A stretch of 64,000 nucleotides of DNA. Origin: Paenibacillus ihbetae. GTDB taxonomy: Bacteria; Bacillota; Bacilli; Paenibacillales; Paenibacillaceae. Position 1 is the first letter of the stretch. The number at the start of each line of letters is the position of its first letter. The translations under genes were made by a program, and so were the position numbers. The DNA is taken from the NCBI RefSeq assembly GCF_002741055.1, contig NZ_CP016809.1:5744501-5808500 (forward strand). The letters run 5' to 3'. The notes under the pieces are model-generated. The model was not told where the DNA came from, ran no database searches, and was given only the letters and a program-made list of their open reading frames with translations. Below are positions 1-7,653 of this stretch, in pieces.

Positions 1-495
1 ATCGGCCAGAAATCCCCCTCCCATGCTGCCAAGCACCTGGGAAGCAAGCACGAGGGAGGCATGAATGCTGAAGATGCGCATGCGCGCCTGCTTGGGCGTG
101 TTTTCCGCCAGAAAAGGAATGGCGAGCACCTGGAAGAATGAAGCGAACAATCCGGTGTAAACCGCCAGAGCCATTAAGCTGAATTCGCTTTCAAACAGGG
201 AACGGGCGATCAATCCTGCTCCGCTGAGCAGCGCGCCGAGCACCAGGATCCGTTTGCGGCTGGTGCGGTCTCCGATCAGCCCGATCGGGATAAACAACAG
301 TGCGGTAGCCAGGGATTGAACGCTTACGACGGTACCGTTCATGGAATCATTATAGCCGAGGCTTTGTATGTACAGATTGTAGAGCACGCTGAACATGCCT
401 GTACCGAACTGGTACAGGACATTGGAAAGGAAAAAGAGCTTAATATTACGCGGCCAGGTTCGCAGCTCATTTGCTGACCGTTGTATAATTCCCAT
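1..495 (-). CDS. MFS transporter, N-terminal part (cut by window edge)
   Basis: The reverse strand encodes 165 residues from an ATG at 495 and runs off the window without a stop. The protein begins MGIIQRSANELRTWPRN and then shows about five hydrophobic helices. The loop between helices 2 and 3 reads GLIGDRTSRKRIL, which fits the MFS signature G-x-x-x-D-R-x-x-R-K. AGGGGG lies 8 bases before the ATG. This is an inner-membrane secondary transporter; the substrate cannot be told from this half. It is divergent from the DUF2087 gene at 877, with about 380 bases between them. Confidence 0.85.
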   Translation of the reverse strand, partial: MGIIQRSANELRTWPRNIKLFFLSNVLYQFGTGMFSVLYNLYIQSLGYNDSMNGTVVSVQSLATALLFIPIGLIGDRTSRKRILVLGALLSGAGLIARSLFESEFSLMALAVYTGLFASFFQVLAIPFLAENTPKQARMRIFSIHASLVLASQVLGSMGGGFLAD

Positions 496-811
496 GATGA
501 TACCCCCTAATATTGACAGCAGCAACCTCTATATTTTAGCAGGTTCGCTTCATGGGAGGAAGAAAAGATTCCAGGAGAACCCGAAAAGGTCGACCATATT
601 ATGGGAAAAGTGGGCGGCTCCCAGCTCTTCTGAAGGGAGTCTGAGCCAAAACTCCATAACGCGCCGCTCGGGGTTATTCCGAAATACCGTGTGAAGGCAC
701 GGGAGAAGGTAAACAAATCCGAAGAAATGGCTTGGTTCCGTTGCCGGCTCGGATCGCTCGAATATCCACAGCTTTGACAGCCACGCTGATTTCACGAGGT
801 TTTACATATAC
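496..811. other. Intergenic region, possible decayed reading frame
   Basis: No intact gene is seen. On the plus strand one frame runs from about 556 to 765 with a single TGA at 631-633. It would read EEKIPGEPEKVDHIMGKV before the stop and APLGVIPKYRVKAREKV after it, ending in a TGA before 768. It has no clear start or ribosome site. It may be the remnant of a small gene, or chance. Confidence 0.25.
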
Positions 812-841
812 ATAGACAAAATAACAAAATGTCTATATAAT
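812..841 (+). promoter_or_regulatory. Sigma-A promoter overlapped by an inverted repeat
   Basis: TAGACA at 813-818 and TATAAT at 836-841 are 17 bases apart, a good vegetative promoter for the DUF2087 gene at 877. The arms ATAGACA (812-818) and TGTCTAT (830-836) form a 7-bp inverted repeat with an 11-base centre that covers the -35 and touches the -10. A protein bound here would block RNA polymerase; autoregulation by the downstream regulator is an inference. Confidence 0.65.
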
Positions 842-876
842 CAATATGTGATTGTCAGTAGCTCAATATATGAAAA

Positions 877-1644
877 GTGGTGTTAGTATTGGATCATACG
901 GAACGATTTTGGAATGCTTCGATCGATGAATTGAAACGGGGCTATGTTGAGGAAAAGGCAGGCTTCTTGTGCCTGCTATGCGGCAAAGCAATCGAGAAGG
1001 GGATCATATACCCCGACCATGACAAGCTATATGAGGCTGAACGGTATATGACGGTTCATATTCAGCGTGAGCACGGCTCGGTATTTCAATATTTGTCGGG
1101 CCTGGATAAGAAATTGACCGGGCTGACAGAGCATCAAAACCGGCTGCTGCAGCTGTTCTATCAAGGGAAGAGCGATAAAGAAGTGCAGCAGGAGATGGGG
1201 ATCGGCAGCGCGTCCACGATCCGCAACCACCGATTCGCGTTGAAGGAGAAGGAACGCCAGTCGAAGGTGCTGCTGACCATGATGGAGCTCCTTAAAGAAA
1301 AGGATAATCATGCGCCGGCCATTGTGGAAATTCCGAAGCAAGCCCGAATGGTCGATGACCGCTATAACGTAACGGAGGAGGAACGGCAGGCGATTCTGGC
1401 AAAGGTGTTTCCCAGCGGGACTCAAGGCCCGCTGAAGACTTTCAAGCTTAGGGAGAAGCAGAAGTATGTCGTGCTCCGGGAAATCGCGACGCGCTTTGAG
1501 CCCGGCAGGGTATACACCGAGAACGAGGTTAATGATTTGATCGGGCGCGATAATCCCGATTATGTTACGATCCGCCGTTATCTGGTGGAATACGGCTTTA
1601 TCGACCGCAAGGATGACGGCAGTGAATATTGGCTGATGACTTAA
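877..1644 (+). CDS. DUF2087-type transcriptional regulator
   Basis: The 255-residue protein carries a LuxR/GerE-like helix-turn-helix at about residues 78-115 (LTEHQNRLLQLFYQGKSDKE, then IRNHRFALKEKE) and a C-terminal DUF2087 domain at about 165-250 containing FKLREKQKYVVLREIATRF and ending YGFIDRKDDGSEYWL. An N-terminal CxxC (FLCLLCGKAI) and a later H-x3-H might bind metal. The GTG at 877 is taken; a TTG at 889 is also possible because AAGTGGTG lies 8 bases before it. It is a cytoplasmic DNA-binding protein of unknown targets. The GIY-YIG gene follows 137 bases later and may be co-transcribed. Confidence 0.8.
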   Translation: MVLVLDHTERFWNASIDELKRGYVEEKAGFLCLLCGKAIEKGIIYPDHDKLYEAERYMTVHIQREHGSVFQYLSGLDKKLTGLTEHQNRLLQLFYQGKSDKEVQQEMGIGSASTIRNHRFALKEKERQSKVLLTMMELLKEKDNHAPAIVEIPKQARMVDDRYNVTEEERQAILAKVFPSGTQGPLKTFKLREKQKYVVLREIATRFEPGRVYTENEVNDLIGRDNPDYVTIRRYLVEYGFIDRKDDGSEYWLMT

Positions 1645-1781
1645 CTGTTCACGTAGATGGCAATAAACAGTATCAATGAAGCGCCGAGCAGCTTGTATCG
1701 ACGGTACCGGATACCGCATCGGGAACTGAAGAAGCAGGTTGTTAGAGGCAGTGCAGGAATACAAGAGGAGGCAAGGTAACT

Positions 1782-2144
1782 GTGAACCGTAGAGCGGAAT
1801 TGACGCAGATGTACAAGGAAATCAAGATCATCGCCGGAGTCTATCAAATCCGGAACAAGGTGAACGGGAAAGTGTTTGTCGCGGGTACGCCGAACTTGAA
1901 AACGATAAACGGCAAGCGCTTTGAACTGCAGATGGGAACCAGCTATAATAAAACGCTGCAGCAGGAGTGGAACGAATTCGGCGAGGATGCGTTTGAATTT
2001 GAAATTTTGGAGCAGATTGAGCCTAAGCCGGGTGTCTTTTTCGATATGAAGGACGCGGTGAATAAGCGGGAGGAGCATTGGATACGGAAGCTTGAGCCGT
2101 TTGGTGATAAAGGATATAACCCGCCGCCAAAAAATAACGGATAG
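1782..2144 (+). CDS. GIY-YIG nuclease family protein
   Basis: The 120-residue protein has GVYQIRNKVNGKVFVAG at about residues 18-34, a degenerate GIY...YIG core, followed by a conserved basic stretch and REEHWIRKLEPFGDKGYNPPP at the C-terminus, where the Asn of the family is expected. The central Y-I-G has become F-V-A-G, so nuclease activity is uncertain. GTG is the start, with AGAGGAGG 8-10 bases before it. Short single-domain members of this family are common in Bacilli and their role is unknown. It follows the DUF2087 regulator on the same strand. Confidence 0.75.
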   Translation: MNRRAELTQMYKEIKIIAGVYQIRNKVNGKVFVAGTPNLKTINGKRFELQMGTSYNKTLQQEWNEFGEDAFEFEILEQIEPKPGVFFDMKDAVNKREEHWIRKLEPFGDKGYNPPPKNNG

Positions 2145-2291
2145 GAACAGGGGACTTTCCTCGCAGATCTTGCAAAACCGAGCTTACAGAGATGATATTC
2201 CTTCCATTTGCATGCGCAGCTATGGTGAGATATGATGGGTTCAGCGGCTTAAATCGCTTCCATAACTATTTCATAAATACGAAAGCGAGAC

Positions 2292-3146
2292 GTGAACAAC
2301 ATAATGAGATCCATAGCATGGGTTACCGACAGCACAAGCACGATCGATCCTGCGTTCGCCCGGGACCATCATATCTATATTGTGCCCTTGCGATTGATTC
2401 TTGGACAAGAAACGTATCGGGAAGGCATTGATGTGACGGCTGAAGCCTTTTACGAGAAAATGAAGGATGAACCCAAAGTCAGCAGCTCCCAGCCTCCGAT
2501 CGGGGAATTCATCGAGCTGTACGAATCCCTGAAGGGACGATATGATGACGTCATTGCAATCCACTGCTCCTCCGAGCTGAGCGGGACACTGCATTCGTCG
2601 ATGCAGGCTGCCGAGATCGCTGAGGTACCCGTGGTAGGAATAGATTCGAGAGCCGGGGCTTTCCCGCTCCGTGAAATGATACGATCCGGCATTGAGTGGC
2701 ATAAGCAGGGCGATACCGTGCAGATGATCAAGGAGAAGATCCAGGGCATGGTCCATAATATGTCCTTCTACCTGATTCCAGCCAGTCTGCACCGGCTGCA
2801 CAGCAGCGGCAGAGTATCGGGGACGCAGCTGCTTCTGAGCAATCTGCTCCGGATTCATCTTTTGCTTCGATTCGAAGAGGGCAAAGTGATCGTCGAGGAG
2901 AAGATTCGCACGTTCAAGAAGGCCAGACAGCGAATGCTGGAGACATTGAAGCATGAGATCCAAATGATTAAAAAGGTGTGCATTATGCATGCAAATAACG
3001 AGGCGGAAGCAGAAGAGCTGCGGAAGGAAATCAGCGGCGCGCATCCGAGCGTGAAGACCGAAGTCATGACGTTCATTCCGGTCGTCGGCGTTCATGCCGG
3101 CGAAGGAACGATCGCGATGTCCTGGATTCGGCATTATCCAGCGTAA
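2292..3146 (+). CDS. DegV family fatty-acid-binding protein
   Basis: The 284-residue protein opens with MRSIAWVTDSTSTIDPAFA and keeps the DegV landmarks: the D-S-T near the N-terminus, IVPLRLILGQETYREG, SSQPPIGEF (T/S-S-Q-P), SSELSGTLHSS, and a C-terminal IPVVGVHAGEGTIAMSW. DegV (FakB-like) proteins bind a fatty acid for phosphorylation by the FakA kinase. GTG 2292 is given; ATG 2304, four codons later, matches the usual N-terminus of the family and is an alternative. The gene stands alone and is closed by a terminator at 3167. Confidence 0.9.
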   Translation: MNNIMRSIAWVTDSTSTIDPAFARDHHIYIVPLRLILGQETYREGIDVTAEAFYEKMKDEPKVSSSQPPIGEFIELYESLKGRYDDVIAIHCSSELSGTLHSSMQAAEIAEVPVVGIDSRAGAFPLREMIRSGIEWHKQGDTVQMIKEKIQGMVHNMSFYLIPASLHRLHSSGRVSGTQLLLSNLLRIHLLLRFEEGKVIVEEKIRTFKKARQRMLETLKHEIQMIKKVCIMHANNEAEAEELRKEISGAHPSVKTEVMTFIPVVGVHAGEGTIAMSWIRHYPA

Positions 3147-3166
3147 TTATTGTTATATTATTAGTA

Positions 3167-3197
3167 GAGCCTGCAGAAGTTAACTGCAGGCTCTTTT
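3167..3197 (+). terminator. Rho-independent terminator after degV-like gene
   Basis: GAGCCTGCAG and CTGCAGGCTC pair as a perfect 10-bp stem around a 7-base loop, followed by TTTT. Confidence 0.85.
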
Positions 3198-3377
3198 CTG
3201 CTTCGCTCCCAGCGGCTGTTGCTGCTGTTCATGCGAAAGTGCGCATACGGCGGATCTCCTCTGATATGGAAAGAGCGATACCGCCTGCAGGAAGCTGTCA
3301 GCGGTTCGAATCCGTACGCGAGGATGCATTCATACTAGGGTGGGTAATGGCTTTGGAGGGCCAAGAGATTCGAATCC

Positions 3378-3470
3378 GTGTATCAGGTTGTATATGTAAA
3401 TAGGTCAGGTGTGAGCTGGCTTGAGGAAGATGTCCAAGGAATGATTCAGGAAGGGAGTGACCCATTGTGA
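3378..3470 (+). CDS. Possible 30-residue peptide coupled to the next ORF
   Basis: A GTG at 3378 opens a frame that ends in SWLEEDVQGMIQEGSDPL and a TGA at 3468-3470. The stop overlaps the GTG of the next small gene (GTGA), the usual sign of translational coupling. The ribosome site is poor (GGAGG lies about 17 bases upstream), so the start is unsure. I do not recognise the peptide. It may be only the leader of the next gene. Confidence 0.3.
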   Translation: MYQVVYVNRSGVSWLEEDVQGMIQEGSDPL

Positions 3471-3622
3471 AGATTATCATTACGCAGGCCGAAGCGATGG
3501 AACGGAAAATATGGGATGACGTTATGCTGATGTTCGGTCTAAATGAGGACGACAAAATCGCCGACACGGAACAATTCATCTTGACGGAGGAGCAGGCCAG
3601 GCAGCTGAACCTGATCAGTTAG
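3467..3622 (+). CDS. Small hypothetical protein (51 residues)
   Basis: A GTG start preceded by GGAAGGGAGTGA opens a 51-residue acidic protein beginning MKIIITQAEAMERKIWDDVM and ending LTEEQARQLNLIS. The composition is typical of a real soluble protein and the Shine-Dalgarno is strong. No domain is recognised. It lies alone between the degV-like gene and nagZ, about 75 bases before the lipoprotein start. Confidence 0.55.
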   Translation: MKIIITQAEAMERKIWDDVMLMFGLNEDDKIADTEQFILTEEQARQLNLIS

Positions 3623-3696
3623 GAAAAAGGAATTTGAAGTTTCGGAGCCGAATAATTACGTAGCAAGGTTTATAAAAGGGTGGTGGCTCTAAGAAG

Positions 3697-5076
3697 ATGA
3701 AGCAGTTATTGAAACATAAGCAAGCAGGGATATGGGCGATCCTTCTGGTCATGCTCTTGATGCTGACGGCTTGTCAAGGCGGAGCAGGAACCAATATGCC
3801 GGGAAGCGGATCGGCGGATTCGCCATCCGGGAATGGACAGCAGTCGCAGCAGCAGGAAGGCGATGCCAAGCCGCCTGCTGAACATCAGGAGCAGGGCGGA
3901 GCCGCAAGTAACACGGATGGTTCGGATCATGAAGAGACAGGGGATCCGTCCAAGGAAAGCGGGGAAGCAGATCCAGCATTGGCTGCCGCAGCGGCACAGC
4001 TCTCCGAAATGACAGACAAAGAGAAGATTGGCCAGCTTGTCATGGTCGGGATCGAGGGGACGCGCATGGACGACGTTGCCCGAAAGATGCTGGATGCCTA
4101 CCACGTCGGCGGGTTTATTTTCTTTAAGGATAATATCGAAAGCACCAGCCAGGCCGTATCGCTGCTTAACGAGCTGAAAAAGGCGAATGCGTCTAATCCG
4201 GTGCCTCTATGGCTGAGCATTGATGAGGAAGGAGGGCGGGTCACCCGCTTTCCGGAGGATTATGTCAAGCTGCCGTCAAGCGGAAAGGTGGGAAGCGGTA
4301 ATGACCCCGACGTTACCCGGCAGGTCGGCGAGCTTATCGGGCAGAAAGTGAACTCGATCGGTATAAACATGGTCTACGCGCCTGTGCTCGATGTGAACAG
4401 CAATCCGGACAACCCGGTGATCGGAGACCGATCCTTCGGTGAGACGGCAGAAGAGGTGAGCAGGCAGGGCATTGCTTCCATGAAAGGGATTCAGGAAGCG
4501 GGCGTCGTGCCGGTCGTAAAGCACTTCCCGGGCCATGGCGATACCTCTGTCGATTCCCATCTTGGGCTCCCCGTCGTAACGCATGATATCAAGCGGCTGC
4601 AGGAGCTGGAGATTGCTCCGTTCCGCAAAGCGATCGAGGAAGGCGCTGACGTCGTGATGGTCGGGCACCTGCTCATGACGGCAATTGATGAGAACACGCC
4701 GTCCTCCTATTCCAAGGCGGTCATCACGGATCTGTTAAGACAGGAGCTGGGTTTTGATGGTGTCGTCATCACGGACGACATGACGATGGGCGCCATTACG
4801 AAGAATATCGATGCTGGCGAGGCTGCGGTTCAATCGATCCTGGCCGGAACCAATATCGTTATGATCGGGCACGATTATGCCCTGGAGGAGGCTGTTATTC
4901 AAGCCATCACGGAGGCCGTGAATTCAGGGGTGATTTCCGGGGAGGTGCTGGATGAACGCGTGCTGGCAACCCTGGCGCTAAAGCAGCGATACCATTTGAA
5001 GGACGAGCCGGCGGACATACCGGACATCGAACGCTTAAACGAGGATACAAGGGCAGTGCTGAAGGAGATCAAGTAG
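3697..5076 (+). CDS. nagZ: Beta-N-acetylhexosaminidase lipoprotein (GH3, NagZ type)
   Basis: The 459-residue protein removes terminal N-acetylglucosamine from muropeptides in cell-wall recycling. It has a lipoprotein signal peptide with lipobox LTAC (Cys26), a low-complexity Gly/Ser/Gln/Glu linker to about residue 95, and then a GH3 barrel. The NagZ signature KHFPGHGDTSVDSHLG is at about 275-290 and the nucleophile aspartate lies in ITDDMTMGA at about 359-366. The size matches Gram-positive NagZ without the extra C-terminal domain of Bacillus subtilis NagZ. It would act outside the membrane, anchored by lipid. The gene precedes a sigma factor and a MurB-like gene. Confidence 0.93.
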   Translation: MKQLLKHKQAGIWAILLVMLLMLTACQGGAGTNMPGSGSADSPSGNGQQSQQQEGDAKPPAEHQEQGGAASNTDGSDHEETGDPSKESGEADPALAAAAAQLSEMTDKEKIGQLVMVGIEGTRMDDVARKMLDAYHVGGFIFFKDNIESTSQAVSLLNELKKANASNPVPLWLSIDEEGGRVTRFPEDYVKLPSSGKVGSGNDPDVTRQVGELIGQKVNSIGINMVYAPVLDVNSNPDNPVIGDRSFGETAEEVSRQGIASMKGIQEAGVVPVVKHFPGHGDTSVDSHLGLPVVTHDIKRLQELEIAPFRKAIEEGADVVMVGHLLMTAIDENTPSSYSKAVITDLLRQELGFDGVVITDDMTMGAITKNIDAGEAAVQSILAGTNIVMIGHDYALEEAVIQAITEAVNSGVISGEVLDERVLATLALKQRYHLKDEPADIPDIERLNEDTRAVLKEIK

Positions 5077-5190
5077 CATCCATATGTACTTGAAGAACAT
5101 CGGAGAACATATACTACAAGAGGCATTCCCGGGATCCTTCCCGTAAGAATGCCCCTCCGGATTCTCCGGCCATTCATGATATGAAAAAAA

Positions 5191-5213
5191 GCAATCTCTT
5201 CCGAAGAGATTGC
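5191..5213 (-). terminator. Hairpin with T tract only on the minus strand
   Basis: GCAATCTCTT and AAGAGATTGC form a 10-bp stem with a 3-base loop. The run of A lies on the 5' side (5184-5190), so on the minus strand the stem is followed by seven T. It would stop transcripts moving right to left, although no minus-strand gene lies to its right. It could block antisense RNA from the sigma factor gene, or act weakly for nagZ. Confidence 0.5.
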
Positions 5214-5240
5214 CGTGTTGGAGATAGAATATATTAGAAG

Positions 5241-5269
5241 TTGAAAAAATAGGCGTAATATGCTAGAAT
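5241..5269 (+). promoter_or_regulatory. Sigma-A promoter of the sigma factor gene
   Basis: TTGAAA at 5241-5246 and TAGAAT at 5264-5269 are separated by exactly 17 bases, and the bases before the -10 are TGC, an extended -10. Confidence 0.7.
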
Positions 5270-5284
5270 GAAGGATAAATAATT

Positions 5285-5311
5285 ATTAGGTAGATGTCAT
5301 AATGACCTAAT
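5285..5311 (+). promoter_or_regulatory. Nested dyad in the sigma factor leader
   Basis: ATTAGGT (5285-5291) and ACCTAAT (5305-5311) are inverted, and inside them GTCAT-A-ATGAC (5296-5306) is a second dyad. The element begins about 15 bases after the -10 box, so it could be a repressor operator or an RNA stem in the leader. Confidence 0.5.
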
Positions 5312-5357
5312 GATAGATTAGCACAAAATTATAGGATTGTCAACAGGGGGGCATAGA

Positions 5358-6308
5358 ATGGAGAACCGTCAGAGTGCGGATTTTGCATTGGATCGTGAGG
5401 TAGTGGATGCGGAAAAAGCGGCTAATTCTCCCGCGGAGGATTTTGCAGTTCATGATGACCTCTCCCTTCCGCCAGGCATCAAGATTAGCGATCCGGTTCG
5501 CATGTACCTGAAGGAAATCGGCCGTGTTCCCCTCCTCTCAGCCGATGAGGAAGTGGAGCTGTCCAAGCGTATCGAGGAAGGCGATGAGGATGCGAAGCGA
5601 CGTCTGGCGGAAGCCAATCTTCGTCTAGTCGTCAGCATTGCCAGACGTTATGCAGGTCGGGGCATGCAGTTCCTTGATCTGATACAGGAAGGCAATATGG
5701 GATTGATCAAAGCGGTGGAGAAGTTTGATTACTCCAAAGGCTTCAAGTTCAGCACCTATGCGACATGGTGGATCCGGCAGGCGATTACCCGCTCGATTGC
5801 CGATCAGGCAAGAACGATTCGAATTCCGGTTCACATGGTAGAGACGATCAATAAGCTCGTCCGCGTTTCCAGACAGCTTCTGCAAGAGCTTGGGCGGGAA
5901 CCGACGCCGGAGGAAATTGCCAAGGAGATGGATATTACGCCGGAGAAGGTCCGGGAAATCCTTAAAGTTTCACAGGAGCCCGTATCGCTGGAGACGCCGG
6001 TTGGCGAGGAGAGCGATTCGAACCTGGGGGATTTCATCGAGGACCAGGATGCGTTGGCTCCAGCTGACGCAGCTGCATTCGAGCTGCTTAAGGAGCAGCT
6101 AGAGGAAGTCCTCGATACCTTGACGGATCGTGAAGAGAACGTGCTTCGGCTGCGCTTCGGGCTTGAGGACGGGCGGACTCGGACGCTCGAAGAGGTTGGC
6201 CAGGTATTTGGCGTTACGCGCGAGCGGATTCGACAGATTGAAGCGAAGGCGCTCCGTAAGCTGCGTCATCCGAGCCGCAGCAAGCGGCTCAAGGATTTTC
6301 TGGAGTAA
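5358..6308 (+). CDS. Primary-type sigma factor paralog lacking region 1.1
   Basis: The 316-residue protein is very close to SigA/RpoD from region 1.2 to the end. It shows [20 protein letters not shown] (1.2), the region 2 run [20 protein letters not shown] and [10 protein letters not shown] (2.3-2.4), region 3, and the region 4 helix-turn-helix [20 protein letters not shown], ending [10 protein letters not shown]. The roughly 37 residues before region 1.2 are too short for region 1.1; B. subtilis SigA has 371 residues. ATG 5358 is chosen because AGGGGGG lies 8 bases before it; an upstream in-frame GTC-led extension lacks support. The gene is monocistronic and not linked to dnaG, so it is probably a second, group-2-like factor reading SigA-like promoters. 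Confidence 0.92.
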   Translation: MENRQSADFALDREVVDAEKAANSPAEDFAVHDDLSLPPGIKISDPVRMYLKEIGRVPLLSADEEVELSKRIEEGDEDAKRRLAEANLRLVVSIARRYAGRGMQFLDLIQEGNMGLIKAVEKFDYSKGFKFSTYATWWIRQAITRSIADQARTIRIPVHMVETINKLVRVSRQLLQELGREPTPEEIAKEMDITPEKVREILKVSQEPVSLETPVGEESDSNLGDFIEDQDALAPADAAAFELLKEQLEEVLDTLTDREENVLRLRFGLEDGRTRTLEEVGQVFGVTRERIRQIEAKALRKLRHPSRSKRLKDFLE

Positions 6309-6340
6309 CCGTTTCTTTCGTTCACGAAGTGGATCAACAC

Positions 6341-6381
6341 CCCTTGATTGCGGTGCGCGCGCTGCAGTCAAGGGTTTTTTT
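6341..6381 (+). terminator. Terminator after the sigma factor gene
   Basis: CCCTTGA pairs with TCAAGGG, with further inner pairing, and seven T follow. Confidence 0.85.
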
Positions 6382-6505
6382 ATGGACTCATGCATGTGTC
6401 CCTTTCGATTGACACCAACCGACGAGTTGCATCATAATTATGTAGCATCCCCACAGGCAGGCGATTATCCGCTGTGTGAAAGTGAAACGATAGGGAGTGT
6501 CTAAG

Positions 6506-7528
6506 ATGACTTTACATACATCTGCAATGGATCGATTGTGCAAGCGCCATGTTGCGTTATCCGATTTTTCAACTTACGGAGTCGGCGGCTTGGCTAACTA
6601 TTTGGCTATGCCGGAGACTTCTGCCGATCTTGCGGAGCTGCTGCAGGATTGCAAGCGGCTCGGCATGCCTTGGTATATATTCGGCATGGGCTCCAATATC
6701 CTGTTTCCGGACGAACCGAACCCGGACATGGTGTATATTTCCTTGAAGCGGCTTGTCGAGCTTACGGTCAAGAATGACAAATGGTTTGTGGCGTCGGGAA
6801 CGCCGATGTCGCTCTTGTCGCTTATGGGCTTGATCGGCGGGGGAGATTCGCTGGACTTTACGTTCCTGCTGCCGGGCTGTGTCGGGGCAGGCATCTATAT
6901 GAACGCTAAATATAATGCCAGTCAAGTATGCGATATTCTTGATACCGTCTATTATATCGATACGATGGATCCGGCGCTCAGCGTCCGGTCTATCCCGGCT
7001 TCAGACTGCCAGTTCGCTTACAAACAGTCGATATTCCAGCACCACCCATGGATAATTATCGGGGCAGATCTGAACACGCCGGTCAGCTCCGAGGAGCAGA
7101 TCAGCTCTACCGCGCTGCTCTTGCAGGAATGGAAGATAAGAGGAAGCCATCCATCCTCCTTGCCGTCGTTCTTCTCCTTCTTCCTTGGCGAGGTTCATGC
7201 GCTAGCGGGAAGAGGCATACCGACCCCGCAGTCGATGCTCGACATTATCAAGTACCGGACAAGTAAAAAGCATTTCGATTACCCTTCCTGCGGCTCCGTA
7301 TTTAAAAATAACTATGATTATGGAGTTGCCATCGGCTCCTTGGTGGATCAGCTGAATTTAAAGGGGACGGAATACGGCGGAGCAATCATTTCCCCGCATC
7401 ATGGCAATATGATCCTGAATCAGAATCATGCCAAAGCGACGGATATATTATATCTGATGAACGTCATTACAGAGGCGATTCATCAACAGTTCGGTTTTAT
7501 TCCGGAGCCTGAGATTGTCTTGGTATAG
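6506..7528 (+). CDS. murB: Divergent UDP-N-acetylmuramate dehydrogenase (MurB-like)
   Basis: MurB reduces UDP-GlcNAc-enolpyruvate to UDP-MurNAc using FAD and NADPH. This 340-residue protein has the FAD_binding_4 fold with YIFGMGSNILFPDE at about 57-70 (usually GGGSN), PGCVGAGIYMNA at about 123-134 (usually PGxVGGAxxMNA), and the C-terminal domain with PSCGSVFKNN (proton-donor Ser264) and a terminal PEPEIVLV with the conserved Glu. The usual Y-R-x-S motif reads YKQS (172-175), replacing the substrate-binding Arg with Lys. An extra segment lies near 190-250. ATG 6506 has GGGAG 9 bases upstream; GTG 6497 is less likely. It is probably a paralog of the housekeeping murB. Confidence 0.8.
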   Translation: MTLHTSAMDRLCKRHVALSDFSTYGVGGLANYLAMPETSADLAELLQDCKRLGMPWYIFGMGSNILFPDEPNPDMVYISLKRLVELTVKNDKWFVASGTPMSLLSLMGLIGGGDSLDFTFLLPGCVGAGIYMNAKYNASQVCDILDTVYYIDTMDPALSVRSIPASDCQFAYKQSIFQHHPWIIIGADLNTPVSSEEQISSTALLLQEWKIRGSHPSSLPSFFSFFLGEVHALAGRGIPTPQSMLDIIKYRTSKKHFDYPSCGSVFKNNYDYGVAIGSLVDQLNLKGTEYGGAIISPHHGNMILNQNHAKATDILYLMNVITEAIHQQFGFIPEPEIVLV

Positions 7529-7559
7529 AAGGGGCATTCAAAAATTCTCTGTAAAGTCA

Positions 7560-7588
7560 TTGGAATAAGGAGCATTTAACGCTATAAT
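7560..7588 (+). promoter_or_regulatory. Sigma-A promoter of ppaC
   Basis: TTGGAA (7560-7565), a 17-base spacer and a perfect TATAAT (7583-7588) precede ppaC. Confidence 0.7.
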
Positions 7589-7653
7589 CAGATAGGTGAC
7601 ATCTGTTTATGGATTTAAACGGTTAATCTAGGATGTGAAAGGGGAATAACCTA

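Noticed and set aside
556..767. Selenoprotein with an in-frame TGA
   Set aside because: No start or ribosome site, no SECIS-like stem after the TGA and no selenocysteine genes; decay or chance is simpler.
1657..1779. A 40-residue frame between the DUF2087 and GIY-YIG genes
   Set aside because: It ends 2 bases before the next start but has no ribosome site and a biased Arg-rich product; the region is more likely leader sequence.
3285..3385. tRNA-like sequence with two TTCGAATCC motifs
   Set aside because: Only the T-loop word is present; no acceptor, D or anticodon arm can be folded around either copy.
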